A stretch of DNA of 64,000 bases from Hymenobacter sp. YC55. GTDB taxonomy: Bacteria > Bacteroidota > Bacteroidia > Cytophagales > Hymenobacteraceae. Location: the NCBI RefSeq assembly GCF_029433095.1, contig NZ_JARNTX010000008.1:62001-126000 (forward strand). Direction: 5' to 3'. The position numbers and the translations under genes were made by a program. Position 1 is the first letter of the stretch; every line of letters starts with the position of its first letter. The notes beneath the pieces are model-generated. The model made no database searches, was not told the origin of the DNA, and saw only the letters and a program-made list of their open reading frames with translations. Shown piece by piece: positions 24,691-32,963 of the stretch.

Positions 24691-24708
24691 TGTACGTATA
24701 TACGCATA
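24691..24708 (-). promoter_or_regulatory. 18-bp palindrome site
   Basis: TGTACGTATATACGCATA, 17 of 18 positions near the ideal, between the minus-strand gene at 24678 and the plus-strand HNH gene; it could serve either. Confidence 0.6.
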
Positions 24709-24886
24709 AGAACCAAGCCAGACTACTGAGCCGACAGCAGGCAGTGGGGAAAAGAAAGGGGGCTTCAGTGTTAAAAAATAGGGTGCAAACTAAGTGAAAT
24801 AAGTTCCCGAAATGCGGTTTCATGGTACGTTATGTGCAATATATACATCAGAAAATCAATCACTTATACTTGTTTTTGCTTTGATT

Positions 24887-25330
24887 ATGTGCCAGACCCT
24901 GACCACCGCCCGCCCTGACCGCAAGACCCTGAACCAAGGCCAGAACTGGATTTCGCCACCCAAGCGGCTGGCTTTATACATGAGGGATTCCTACGGGTGC
25001 TGCTATTGTGGGCGCGGGGTAGAAGTGGAAGGAGTGGTGCTAACGCTGGAACATATTGTTCCCTACTCCAAGGGAGGGGCCCTACTTGACCCTAACAACC
25101 TCATCACGGCTTGCCGGAGCTGCAACAGCGCCCGGGGCAATAAGGCGCTTACCACGTTTGTGAAAGCCAACGCTGAGAAGTGGGGCCGCAACGCTGATTG
25201 TATTCTAAGCTATATCCGCCGTCACCGCGCAATGCCCATTAACACCAAAGCCAGCAAGGCCATGATCGAGGAGCGTGGAAGCTGCCGTAAGGTGCTCGAC
25301 ATAGTAGTGCAAGGCGACCCCATTAAATAA
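24887..25330 (+). CDS. HNH endonuclease
   Basis: 147 residues from the ATG at 24887. Zinc-binding HNH pattern: CCYCG near residue 43, LEHIVPYSKGG (His in the beta-beta-alpha metal site) at about 61-71, DPNNLITACRSCNSARGNK at about 75-93. This is the compact McrA-type nuclease domain used by restriction, homing and phage enzymes. The N- and C-terminal extensions are short and give no target clue. It is followed by a decayed second HNH-like gene. Likely a mobile or defensive nuclease; target unknown. Confidence 0.85.
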   Translation: MCQTLTTARPDRKTLNQGQNWISPPKRLALYMRDSYGCCYCGRGVEVEGVVLTLEHIVPYSKGGALLDPNNLITACRSCNSARGNKALTTFVKANAEKWGRNADCILSYIRRHRAMPINTKASKAMIEERGSCRKVLDIVVQGDPIK

Positions 25331-25398
25331 GGGTCGCCATCAATTAAACCGGATTCATATTTGCTTTTTGTTTCTGCGAATCCGGTTTAATCTTAATT

Positions 25399-25909
25399 AT
25401 GGAAGTGAGAGTCTGTATTTGTGGCTGCGAGCGACAATTAACCGGAGCTAAGCAGCAGCGACGGCATCCTGACTGCCGCCGCGATGAACGGCTGGCCCGT
25501 AGCAAGCGCTGGAAAGCAAACAAAAAACTCACAGACCCGGATTTTCAAAAGCGGGAAGCGGCGCGGGCTGCCAGTACTTACAGGGCCGACCCGGAACGGG
25601 CACGCCAACTATTACGCGACGGGGCCCGTGAGCGTCATGCCCGGGACCGCTTGGCAGCATTAGCGGCCTACGGGGGCAGCTGTACCTGCTGTGGCGAAGC
25701 GCGACCTCAGTTCTTAACACTTTAGCATCCCAACAAGGATGGCCCTAGTAGGGCCACACCATCGGACTAGCGCTGGAGCTTTTCTTAGGCGCTTGCGAAA
25801 AGCGGGATTTCCTAATGACTATAAAATTGAGGTATGCTGCTGGAATTGTCACATGGCCATTGACTTGTACGGGGCTTGCCCCCACCAAACAGAACAACCG
25901 GCCGGCTGA
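25399..25909 (+). pseudogene. Decayed HNH-like zinc-finger protein
   Basis: The intact part (108 residues) begins CICGCERQL, has a basic helical middle, and ends YGGSCTCCGEARPQFLTL at a TAG at 25723-25725. Beyond it the same family continues: KDGPSRA, then after more stops and a frame change AGFPNDYKIEVCCWNCHMAI and YGACPH before a TGA at 25907-25909. That order (CCGE..FLTLDH, DG, GFP..Y.VLCWNCN, GxCPH) is a known HNH-fold protein found in phages and bacteria, in which the His after FLTL is essential. Here that site is a stop. At least three nonsense codons and one frameshift: a true pseudogene. Confidence 0.65.
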
Positions 25910-25912
25910 GTA

Positions 25913-26290
25913 ATGAAAACCTGGAAATTTCGGTGCCCGGGTTCTTTAAGCCCTGATGAACTAGGCCGGCCGGAAGTCCCAACGGGCCCCGGCTTTTTTG
26001 TTGCCGTTTTGGTTGTAGTATTAAGCTATTCCCAACCCCGCACCCCCCGGCCCAAAGCCATACGCGACCCTTCCAAAATCCTGCTAGTGCTGCTCTTAGT
26101 AGGCGTGTTTCTGCTCACCCGTTCCGACAAGGTGCCGCACTGGCTTTCCTACTCCCTGATGCTGGCCGGGCTCGGCAGCAGTCGCTGGCTGGCCCCGGAG
26201 TGGTTCGAGGAAAGCTGGTTCACTACGTTGTGGCGCGTGGCTCTGGCCGTAGTCGGCGTGGGCCTGTTGCTCGAAGTTTTCACCGCCTAA
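25913..26290 (+). CDS. Small integral membrane protein
   Basis: 125 residues with hydrophobic segments near 27-40 (GFFVAVLVVVLSY), 56-69 (ILLVLLLVGVFLL), 78-90 and 107-122. Three or four helices. No family recognised. It starts 3 bp after the decayed HNH gene, so it was probably its downstream partner. Confidence 0.55.
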   Translation: MKTWKFRCPGSLSPDELGRPEVPTGPGFFVAVLVVVLSYSQPRTPRPKAIRDPSKILLVLLLVGVFLLTRSDKVPHWLSYSLMLAGLGSSRWLAPEWFEESWFTTLWRVALAVVGVGLLLEVFTA

Positions 26291-26392
26291 AATGGGCGTA
26301 TTCGGCAGGCAGCGGGGGAAAAAAATCGAACAATCATTAATTGCGTTTTAGGGGTAAAAACCGCTTTTTTTGGGCCTTCTAGGTACTTTTAT

Positions 26393-26410
26393 TGTATGTA
26401 TATAGATACA
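26393..26410 (+). promoter_or_regulatory. 18-bp palindrome site
   Basis: TGTATGTATATAGATACA with GG ending 9 nt upstream; a CCGGCCAACG leader follows. It ends 34 bp before the ATG at 26445. Confidence 0.6.
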
Positions 26411-26444
26411 CCGGCCAACGTTGCCCGGCTTATCTATTGCAGTT

Positions 26445-26645
26445 ATGAATACCCCCGCCAAAGCCGCCTACCTCACCGCCCTAATTGCCGAAAGCGAGCG
26501 GCGCGAGCAGCGTTACGAAACCTTTTTGGTTGGAGCCACGACCCGCCCCGACACGCAGGCCGGCATTGCCCGCCTCGAAAACGAGCAGGCCCGCCAGCAG
26601 GAGCTGCGCACGGAGTTGGCCGCCCTGCCCCCCCTCGCCGCCTAA
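26445..26645 (+). CDS. Small helical hypothetical protein
   Basis: 66 residues, helical and coiled-coil-like (LIAESERREQRYETFL near 12-27, ARLENEQARQQELRTELAAL near 40-59). Same size class and cassette placement as other orphan genes here. Unrecognised. Confidence 0.5.
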   Translation: MNTPAKAAYLTALIAESERREQRYETFLVGATTRPDTQAGIARLENEQARQQELRTELAALPPLAA

Positions 26646-26705
26646 TCATTCCTCACCCAAGCGCCGGGAGCCCTAGTGGCCCCGGCCCTTGTAATCCTTT
26701 TCGCC

Positions 26706-26990
26706 ATGAGCCGAGCCCGCCGCCGCATGAAAAACGGCTTCACCCGCTTTCAAATCAAAGCCCACGCACTAAATCGCCGCCTCAGCGCCTGGCTTGCCGC
26801 CGGGCAGCCCGATAACGAGCGCCATTCTCGCCTGCTACGGGCCGACTGGCAAGCATTGGCCAGCCGCCAGTTGCGGGAGGCGCGGGGCCTGCAAAAGCCC
26901 GCCCACGACTCGATTAAGCCCGGCACCCGCGCCGATGCCCGCTATTCCCTGGCGCAGGCCCGCCTGACGCCGGGCGTAGTAACGGCCTAG
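26706..26990 (+). CDS. Basic hypothetical protein
   Basis: 94 residues from the ATG at 26706, very basic and helical (MSRARRRMKNGFTRFQIKAH start). Could bind nucleic acid. Likely co-transcribed with the 26445 gene; a terminator follows. Confidence 0.5.
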   Translation: MSRARRRMKNGFTRFQIKAHALNRRLSAWLAAGQPDNERHSRLLRADWQALASRQLREARGLQKPAHDSIKPGTRADARYSLAQARLTPGVVTA

Positions 26991-27013
26991 CCCAGCCGCC
27001 GCCGAAGTCCAGC

Positions 27014-27040
27014 GCCCCGCCCATTCGGCGGGGCTTTTTT
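27014..27040 (+). terminator. Rho-independent terminator
   Basis: GCCCCGCC CATTC GGCGGGGC followed by TTTTTT. Confidence 0.85.
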
Positions 27041-27139
27041 GCGCCCGGGAACCGAGGCAGTGGGGAGATAATATTGCCTGAAAATAAATGCAATAAAGTG
27101 CTAATACGTGCTTTAAAAGGCGTTTAATGGTTCAATTTG

Positions 27140-27157
27140 TGTGCTTATATACGTACG
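27140..27157 (+). promoter_or_regulatory. Palindrome promoter cassette
   Basis: TGTGCTTATATACGTACG with TAATGG ending 9 nt upstream, a TTTAAAAGGCG element before that and the GTCGGCAACAAAGCC leader after it. It ends 37 bp before the ATG at 27195. Confidence 0.65.
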
Positions 27158-27194
27158 GTCGGCAACAAAGCCCGCCCCATCAATCCCTTTTCTG

Positions 27195-27794
27195 ATGAGC
27201 CAGCACCACATACGCGTCACCCACTTGAGCGGAGCCACCCTGAAACTGGTAACCGGTTTCGACCCCCGGTTGCGCGAGTTCTTTTTGGAGCTGCGGGATG
27301 CGCGCTTAACTCCCCCCGACGAACGGCCCGAGGAGTTGAGTGAGGAAGCCCAGGCGGCATTGGATTTGAAACAGGCCGATTACGTCAACTATGACAGCTT
27401 GGGCGATGCCCAGCCGATGCGCTCAATTAGCGATGTGGAGGCCGTGTTGGAAGAAAACGGTGTGCCGTTCGGCAACGACGAGGACAACCCCGAGGGGCTC
27501 AACCCGCAGCTTTTGCCGCTGCTGATTGTTGTTATGAACGAGAAGGAGAACGGCGGCCCCGAAGTCGGGCGCATCATACGCGATTGGGACGCGGAGGCCG
27601 AGGAAGTTGAGACGGAACAGGCCGTCCTGCGCGACGAGCAGAACACCGAGTGGGCTGCCGAGGCCCGCGCCAACCGGGAGGCCGACCAAGAGCAGGAGCC
27701 AATGGGTAGCTGCGTTTGCACCCTGCCGCGTGAGCTATGCGATTTTCAGTGCCCCGATGGCCACCAGGCGCGGGCCGAGTTCGAGCAGGACTAG
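27195..27794 (+). CDS. Acidic hypothetical protein
   Basis: 199 residues from the ATG at 27195. Strongly acidic, especially residues 110-175 (EDNPEGL, DWDAEAEEVETEQ). The end has four cysteines (SCVCTLPRELCDFQCPDGH) that might bind zinc. The acidity recalls DNA-mimic or antirestriction proteins but there is no sequence match to support that. Driven by its own cassette. Confidence 0.55.
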   Translation: MSQHHIRVTHLSGATLKLVTGFDPRLREFFLELRDARLTPPDERPEELSEEAQAALDLKQADYVNYDSLGDAQPMRSISDVEAVLEENGVPFGNDEDNPEGLNPQLLPLLIVVMNEKENGGPEVGRIIRDWDAEAEEVETEQAVLRDEQNTEWAAEARANREADQEQEPMGSCVCTLPRELCDFQCPDGHQARAEFEQD

Positions 27795-27803
27795 CCCCAG
27801 GGC

Positions 27804-27829
27804 CCGGCCCCTTCCAATGGAGGGGCCGG
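27804..27829 (+). terminator. Hairpin after the acidic gene
   Basis: CCGGCCCCT / AGGGGCCGG stem with no T-run. Confidence 0.5.
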
Positions 27830-27921
27830 TGGGAGCCATAGCAGTGAGGGAGAAAAGTAAGTTTTGGACAGGCAATAAAACCCGTTCAGTCACCCTAAAA
27901 CGGGCATTTTGGTGTAGTTTA

Positions 27922-27939
27922 TGTATCTATATACGCACG
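27922..27939 (+). promoter_or_regulatory. Palindrome promoter cassette
   Basis: TGTATCTATATACGCACG with TTTTGG ending 9 nt upstream and CCCTAAAACGGG before it. It ends 36 bp before the ATG at 27976. Confidence 0.7.
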
Positions 27940-27975
27940 TCCGGCACTGTCGCCGCCCGTAAAAACCGCCCCGCC

Positions 27976-28374
27976 ATGTCCGTTGCCTCACTCGCTGCTT
28001 TTGCCCGGATGCACGCCTCCCACGCTGCCTTCCTCGCCTCTTATAAGACCAGCCAGCGCCCGGCCGCGCAGGCGGAAGCCAAGGCCGCCGACGTGGCGTT
28101 TATGGCCGCGATGCCCGGCAGTACCGTGCTGGTAAAGGTTGAGTGGGAAAAGGGCGGCGTAGCCCCCGGCAAAGTGAGCATGGCATTTGAGAACGGCGAC
28201 GTGCGCACGGAACACGGCGTCAATACGTGGGGGGAGTTCTGCCCGAGCAGCTACTCGCTGAGCGAAGCCAAGGCCTTTTTTCGGGCCGCTCAGGGATTGC
28301 TTGAAAGAGCGTGCGCCTTGGACGATGCCGACTACGTGCCGGCGGCCGGCATCCAGACGGCGCTCATTTTCTAG
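27976..28374 (+). CDS. Hypothetical protein
   Basis: 132 residues from the ATG at 27976. Helical start (LAAFARMHASHAAFLASY), then a beta-rich part (STVLVKVEWEKGGVAPGKVS) and a helical end. Unrecognised. The XF1762-like gene follows 18 bp later, so they probably form an operon. Confidence 0.55.
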   Translation: MSVASLAAFARMHASHAAFLASYKTSQRPAAQAEAKAADVAFMAAMPGSTVLVKVEWEKGGVAPGKVSMAFENGDVRTEHGVNTWGEFCPSSYSLSEAKAFFRAAQGLLERACALDDADYVPAAGIQTALIF

Positions 28375-28392
28375 GCCCTTTCGCTCCTGCAC

Positions 28393-29349
28393 ATGATGCT
28401 TTTTAGTGGCCCCAGTACCGCCGGTACCCTGCCCCCGATGGGCGGGCAGCTGTTTGCCACGGGCCGGCTGCACACCGAGCCGCTGCCTTTTGACCAGGCC
28501 AAGGCCTACGTAGGCCGGCACCACCGCCACAACGAGCCGCCGGTAGGCCACGTGTTTTCGGTGGGCTGCTACTTCGACGGCGTGTTGGTCGGGGTGGCCA
28601 TTGTCGGCCGTCCGGTGGCCCGTGCTTTGGACAACGGCAATACGCTGGAGGTAACCCGGGTATGCACCCAGGGCCACCCCGATGCGTGCTCGAAGCTCTA
28701 CGCCGCCTGCCAGCAGCGGGCGCGGCTCAGGGGGTGCCGGAAGCTGATTACCTACACGCTCCAGAGTGAGAAGGCCAGCAGTGTGCGCGGGGCCAACTTC
28801 GTGCTGGCCAGCGGAAAGGCCGGCGGGGCCAAGTGGACCGGCAAACGCCAGGCCACCCGGCCGAGCGGGGCCACTGCCCAGAAGCTAAAGTGCCGGTGGG
28901 AAATTGCCCTCGAACCCGTGGCCACCGCCGCGCCGGAGCGCGACGCTTACCTGCCGTGGGTGCAGCGCCCGGAAAAGGCCGGGGCTGCGTTTGATTGCCT
29001 CATCTACCCGGGCCGGGCCTACGTTCACCAGCCGGGGCTGCCGGTGCCGCCGATGCCGGTGCAGGAGCTGGCCGGTTTGGTGGGCTTTGCTCCCAGCGTT
29101 GCGCAGCTGGCCGAGTTGCACGCGCTGGCCCATCTTGCCGATAAGGCCGGCTACCAGTTGCTGCTGGCCCGGCTCAACCCGCGGTTTCCGTTCTACCTGA
29201 CCACGTGCCGCCACGGCGGGCAGCACCGCCAATCAATCCAGTGGTGCGACACCCACCTGAGCGGCGGCGACTGGCTACGGGTGTACCTGAGTAGAGCGCC
29301 CGGGGTGCCGCTGACCGGGAAGCTGGCCGAGCGATACGGCAGAAAATAA
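28393..29349 (+). CDS. XF1762-like (GNAT-fold) protein with C-terminal extension
   Basis: 318 residues. Residues 20-160 match the XF1762 family: HHRHNEPPVGHVFSVG (about 42-57), GVAIVGRPVARALDNGNTLE (about 67-86), TRVCTQGHPDACSKLYAA and ITYTLQSEKASSVRGANF. This family has a GNAT-type acetyltransferase layout and is common on phages and plasmids; its substrate is not established. Residues 165-318 are an added domain (not seen in the short family members) with two cysteine/histidine patches. Second gene of the operon that starts at 27976. Confidence 0.65.
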   Translation: MMLFSGPSTAGTLPPMGGQLFATGRLHTEPLPFDQAKAYVGRHHRHNEPPVGHVFSVGCYFDGVLVGVAIVGRPVARALDNGNTLEVTRVCTQGHPDACSKLYAACQQRARLRGCRKLITYTLQSEKASSVRGANFVLASGKAGGAKWTGKRQATRPSGATAQKLKCRWEIALEPVATAAPERDAYLPWVQRPEKAGAAFDCLIYPGRAYVHQPGLPVPPMPVQELAGLVGFAPSVAQLAELHALAHLADKAGYQLLLARLNPRFPFYLTTCRHGGQHRQSIQWCDTHLSGGDWLRVYLSRAPGVPLTGKLAERYGRK

Positions 29350-29385
29350 CCCATCAAAAGCCGCTAAATACTTCACTTTTCCGTT

Positions 29386-29692
29386 ATGCAGCACGACTTA
29401 TTCCTGTCCCCATCAATGCCACCGAGGCCGATGGCTGGAAACTCGTTACGGCAGGCCTGCCCCAGTCATTCGACGAGGACGGCCTCACCGATGCTTCCAA
29501 GTGGCCACGGACGGGCGCACGAACATTTACCCGCACTATTTCAGCCGCAGCCAGCAGTAGATACAAACGGGCCACCACGGCACCATTTCTAACGTAACCC
29601 ACTACCGCGCGTACCCGGCCGACCCGGTGGCGGCTACGCAGCTAGCGCTGGCGGTCCGGGCCGACCGGCGGTTCGTTACTGTTTTGCGGTGA
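29386..29692 (+). pseudogene. Broken hypothetical gene
   Basis: The ATG at 29386 is followed within a few codons by protein-like sequence in another frame (NATEADGWKLVTAGLPQSF), then another frame change to VATDGRTNIYPHYFSRSQQ, a TAG, and a tail NVTHYRAYPADPVAATQLAL ending at the TGA at 29690-29692. At least two frameshifts and one stop. The original protein is not recognised. It overlaps the end of the convergent gene at 29676. Confidence 0.45.
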
Positions 29693-30197
29693 TGGTGAAC
29701 GGTACGTCCAGCTGGTTGAGCTTCTGCTTTATATCTCGTAGCTCCAGCGGGTCACTGGCCAGAAAGTCCACGTAGTAGAAGGTTTTCTGCTTGCTGCCAT
29801 TAGCTCGAATCTGCACCCCTTGCAGGCCGTTGTCTCTTACGGCGGCATAAAGAATTTTGTGCAGCGGCTTATCCGCCGCATCAACGCCGGCGAACAGGGC
29901 CCGCATCGGGGTGTTTTCGGAAATAAAATCCGGCTCCAGCGCCTTGACAAAGGCGGCGGGCAACGGGGGGGGCAGCGGCCCAACGAATTTCCAGTGGGTT
30001 ACTAGGCGCTCTACGTGCTGGCCATAATCGCCAAAGTAATCATTGCCGCTCCAGTTGCCAGTGACATGATTGTAAACGGCGATGCCCACCTCACGGCTGG
30101 TAACCCCAATTATGACCAAGACCGGCTCGGAGTTTTCGTAGCCTTCCCAGCAGGGTGGGGGTTGGTCGGAGGCAAGCGTCCAGTCGTTGAGGTCCAT
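29676..30197 (-). CDS. DUF551-like hypothetical protein
   Basis: 173 residues. The first 75 residues resemble DUF551: DWTLASDQPPP, then PVLVIIGVTSREVGIAVYNH, a GNW segment and VTHWKFVGPLPPPLP, matching the W-x-P...VLV...VTHWxxLPxPP pattern seen in phage and plasmid proteins. The second half is a separate helical/beta domain with KQKTFYYVDFLASDPLELRD. Role unknown. The bases from 30198 to 30479 contain no supported gene. Confidence 0.55.
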   Translation of the reverse strand: MDLNDWTLASDQPPPCWEGYENSEPVLVIIGVTSREVGIAVYNHVTGNWSGNDYFGDYGQHVERLVTHWKFVGPLPPPLPAAFVKALEPDFISENTPMRALFAGVDAADKPLHKILYAAVRDNGLQGVQIRANGSKQKTFYYVDFLASDPLELRDIKQKLNQLDVPFTITAKQ

Positions 30198-30529
30198 TCA
30201 GAATTAATTTTATGGTGTGCCGCAAGATAGTCGGTGTAAACGAGCGGCGCGTGGGGCCCACACTGGGGTCGTTAGTCCGCCAGCTCTATGTCCGTTACAT
30301 CGCGAGGGAAGTAAGCTGGACCGAAGTGCGGGATTTACGCGAAGCGCCTAATCAATTAAAACAAGTAAGCTGAACGGTTGCTTTGCGTTACCTTTCCCAT
30401 TTCTTAGGATAGTGTACCGCTATGAGAGTTCCGTCCTTCTATTCCCCTCTACGGGGTATCGCCGTGGAGGAGGTCTGGTGAGAGGGTCTACTAAAGTGAG
30501 ACAGAAAAGGGCGTTAACTTCCTTCTGTC

Positions 30530-30832
30530 ATGAATTCAAAACCAACTAACAGTTCGCCGCGCAAGTGCCGCCGCTATGATGACGCTTTCCGAGCGGAAGC
30601 CTTGCACCTAGCCAGTGAAAGCCGGAGCACGCAAGCCGCGGCTCGTCAGCTCGGTATCAGTCCCAAATTGCTCTACAAGTGGCAGAAAGCTGAACACCCG
30701 GTGCTGGAAGTAGGCGTTGAGGAAAGCGAAAGCCTAGCCATGCGCCAGCTACGGGCCGAGAATCGACGCTTGCAACAGGAGCGCGACATCCTAAAAAAAG
30801 CCTTGGCCATCTTCATGCCGCCGACGTTATGA
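30530..30832 (+). CDS. IS3 OrfA (helix-turn-helix protein)
   Basis: 100 residues. HTH_Tnp_1 region: basic start, AFRAEALHLASESRSTQAAA, LGISPKLLYKWQK, then a leucine-zipper-like end (RQLRAENRRLQQERDILKKA). It binds the IS ends. The A-run in the DILKKA codons is the usual place for programmed -1 shifting into OrfB. Its stop overlaps the orfB ATG (ATGA). Confidence 0.85.
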   Translation: MNSKPTNSSPRKCRRYDDAFRAEALHLASESRSTQAAARQLGISPKLLYKWQKAEHPVLEVGVEESESLAMRQLRAENRRLQQERDILKKALAIFMPPTL

Positions 30833-31713
30833 GCCGGTACCGCTTTGTCCGAGCGCAAACCCGGTACTATCCCATGCGTCAACTTTGTCAGGTATTCGGG
30901 GCAGTGGCCAGTTACTACCGGTGGCGGTAAAAAGTAGTGGCGTACTCCTGCGTGCCGGCTTGGGAAGGCGCGTTGTGCCAGGTGTTTTTTCAGCACAAAC
31001 GACGGTATGGCACCCGTCGCTTACGGGCCGAATAGTGGGCCCAAAGGCACCGGGTGGGTCGTCATCGCATCCGCCACGCCCTGCGTCGGCGCGAACCCGT
31101 GGCCGTGCAGCCGCGCGCGTTTGTCCCGCGCACGACCCAGATTGAGCATGGTCCGCGGGTGGCGGCTAATCACGTGCTGAATCGACCCGCCCCCACGGCG
31201 GCCGACCAGGTCTGGGTGAGTGACATCACCTATTTACCGCTGCAAAATGGCTCGTGGGCGTATTTAGCGGCGTTTCAGGATGTCTATACCAAACGCGTGG
31301 TAGGCTGGCAAGTGCTCGGTAGTATGCCGGAGCAATTAGTGACCACGGCCTTACATCGGGTCCTGCTGAGCCGGCAACCGGCGGCGGGGTTACTCGTCCA
31401 CTCTGATCGAGGCGGGCAATACTATAGCAACGCCTACCGACGCTTGCTCACGCAGCGGCAGCTAGTGCGTAGCATGAGCCGCCGTGGCGAGTGTTATGAC
31501 AACGCGCAGGCAGAAAGCCTGTGGTCCCGCGTGAAAACGGAGCTGCTCCTCGCCTGCTCTGCCTTTGCTTCGGTCGCCGAGGCCCAAGCGGAACTGGCGA
31601 CGTATTTTGACTACTACAATCACCAGCGGCGACACTCAGCGCTGGGCTATGAGTGCCCGCATTGCTTTGAACAACAAGCTCTTCTGCTTAAGACCCAACT
31701 TTGTCTCACTTAA
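30829..31713 (+). pseudogene. IS3 OrfB transposase (DDE), two in-frame stops
   Basis: The frame runs from the ATG at 30829, with stops at 30928-30930 (TAA) and 31033-31035 (TAG), to a TAA at 31711-31713. Downstream of the stops the integrase core is complete: VSDITYLPLQNG (first Asp), VHSDRGGQY (second Asp) and YDNAQAESLWSRVKTE (Glu). Compared with copy 2, the first stop replaces Lys and the second replaces Leu. A product starting inside could not contain the N-terminal HTH region, so the copy is probably dead. Confidence 0.8.
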
Positions 31714-31725
31714 GCCGACCACCTC

Positions 31726-32356
31726 AGAAAACTTACTAGCGTTGACGAGACAAGATAAAGTGCCTTGTTTGTTAAGTGTTCAGCCTGTTTATAAACCAGT
31801 AGGTAATAGGCGATCAAGGCGGCGGCGTTTACGCCTAACAGCATCATGTAGCCATCGAAAAGCGAAAGCATATTGGAGGATTTTAAAGGTTCAAGGTATT
31901 GATAGCGAATTAATACGGGTAGTAAGGACGAATATTTGAAGCGCCGTTATATATCGTGCTGTTTAAATATAAATAAGAATTATTAAATGTAATTAAAATT
32001 GTTATACAAGCTATCTCCTGCTGACAGCAAGCTGACTTGTAATGAGGTACTAATGCATTTGCGTTATGTATCACACCTGTATTGCGCATCGGCAAAAAAA
32101 GTCCATTACTGCAGCAAGAGTAAACGGCGCTAATCCTGAACCCACTGGTAAGAACTGGTAAAGAGGGGATGAGCGCTAGGCTGGAACCGCATTCATCGTA
32201 GCGTAGTCCAAAGAGGATCCGTGAGGTGGTTAAGCTATGCCGGACAGACCTGGGTGAAATGTTATAGGGGTGGGGTGGGTTGATTCAATACGGAACCCTT
32301 ATGACAAGGGCCCTCTATCGGATCTTATCTGAAAGCTGGTGGCTGCTTAATAAGAG
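31726..32356. other. Gene-free AT-rich region
   Basis: No supported gene. The part from about 31860 to 32100 is visibly richer in A/T than the backbone and resembles the composition of the two-gene unit at 32964, so it may belong to the same imported segment. Confidence 0.4.
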
Positions 32357-32665
32357 GGGCTAATAAAATGAGCCAGATAAGGGTATCATCTTCCTTCTGT
32401 TATGACTCAGAAACTGAACAACAGCTCACCGCGAAAGCGGCGGCGCTAGGATGAATCCTTCGGTCCGAAGCGTTGCGCTTGGCCAGCGAATACCATGACA
32501 ACGCGCAGGCTGGAGTCTCTGGTCCCGGGTAAAAACGGAGGTGCTACTTAGCCGCGCCGAGTTCACTTTGGCAGCCAAAGCACAGGTGGAGTGGGCCACG
32601 TAGTTTGATTGCTACAGCCATCAACGACGACACTTCGCCTTATACTACCAGTGCCCGCATATGTT
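32357..32665 (+). mobile_element. IS3-family remnant with internal deletion
   Basis: The left end GGGCTAATAAAATGAGCCAG resembles the ends of the full copies. It is followed by an orfA start (TQKLNNSSPRKRRR, then a stop) that jumps after about 100 bp to the end of orfB (YDNAQA, then a decayed Glu-motif region). Most of the element is gone. Confidence 0.7.
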
Positions 32666-32963
32666 TGAACTGGTAGGGCTTGAGCGAATCTGCATAAAAA
32701 TAAAGCTAAATAATTCCGCTGTTAATCAACTAGTTGAATTATTATTGCTAATTAAATTAGCAAAGTACAAATCAGTCACAACATCTACCAATTATTTTAG
32801 TATAATTGCATATGGTTATGGTGGCCGACAAGGGCATCAACTTAAAGAATAGCATTTACCACGGCAATCTTACTTCCATGCTAAAATAACTCCAGTTCCC
32901 GTAGTGTGATTTACAGGATGGCTCCGCCTGAAGTTCATAACTTTACAGCTTCAACCATTCTGT

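Larger units (their letters stand above)
30480..31725 (+). mobile_element. IS3-family insertion sequence, copy 1 (inactive)
   Basis: Imperfect terminal inverted repeats of about 24 bp: left end GAGAGGGTCTACTAAAGTGA (30480 on), right end the reverse of GAGGTGGTCGGCTTAAGTGA (to 31725). Length about 1.25 kb, normal for IS3. It holds orfA and a stop-riddled orfB. No target duplication was clear. Confidence 0.85.

Noticed and set aside
30829..31713. Treating the IS3 OrfB C-terminal part as an independent transposase gene
   Set aside because: It lacks the N-terminal part and continues, in the same frame, an orfB that begins at 30829 and is broken by two stops.
32661..32852. 63-codon frame after the IS3 remnant
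   Set aside because: It begins inside the remnant and continues into AT-rich DNA without support.
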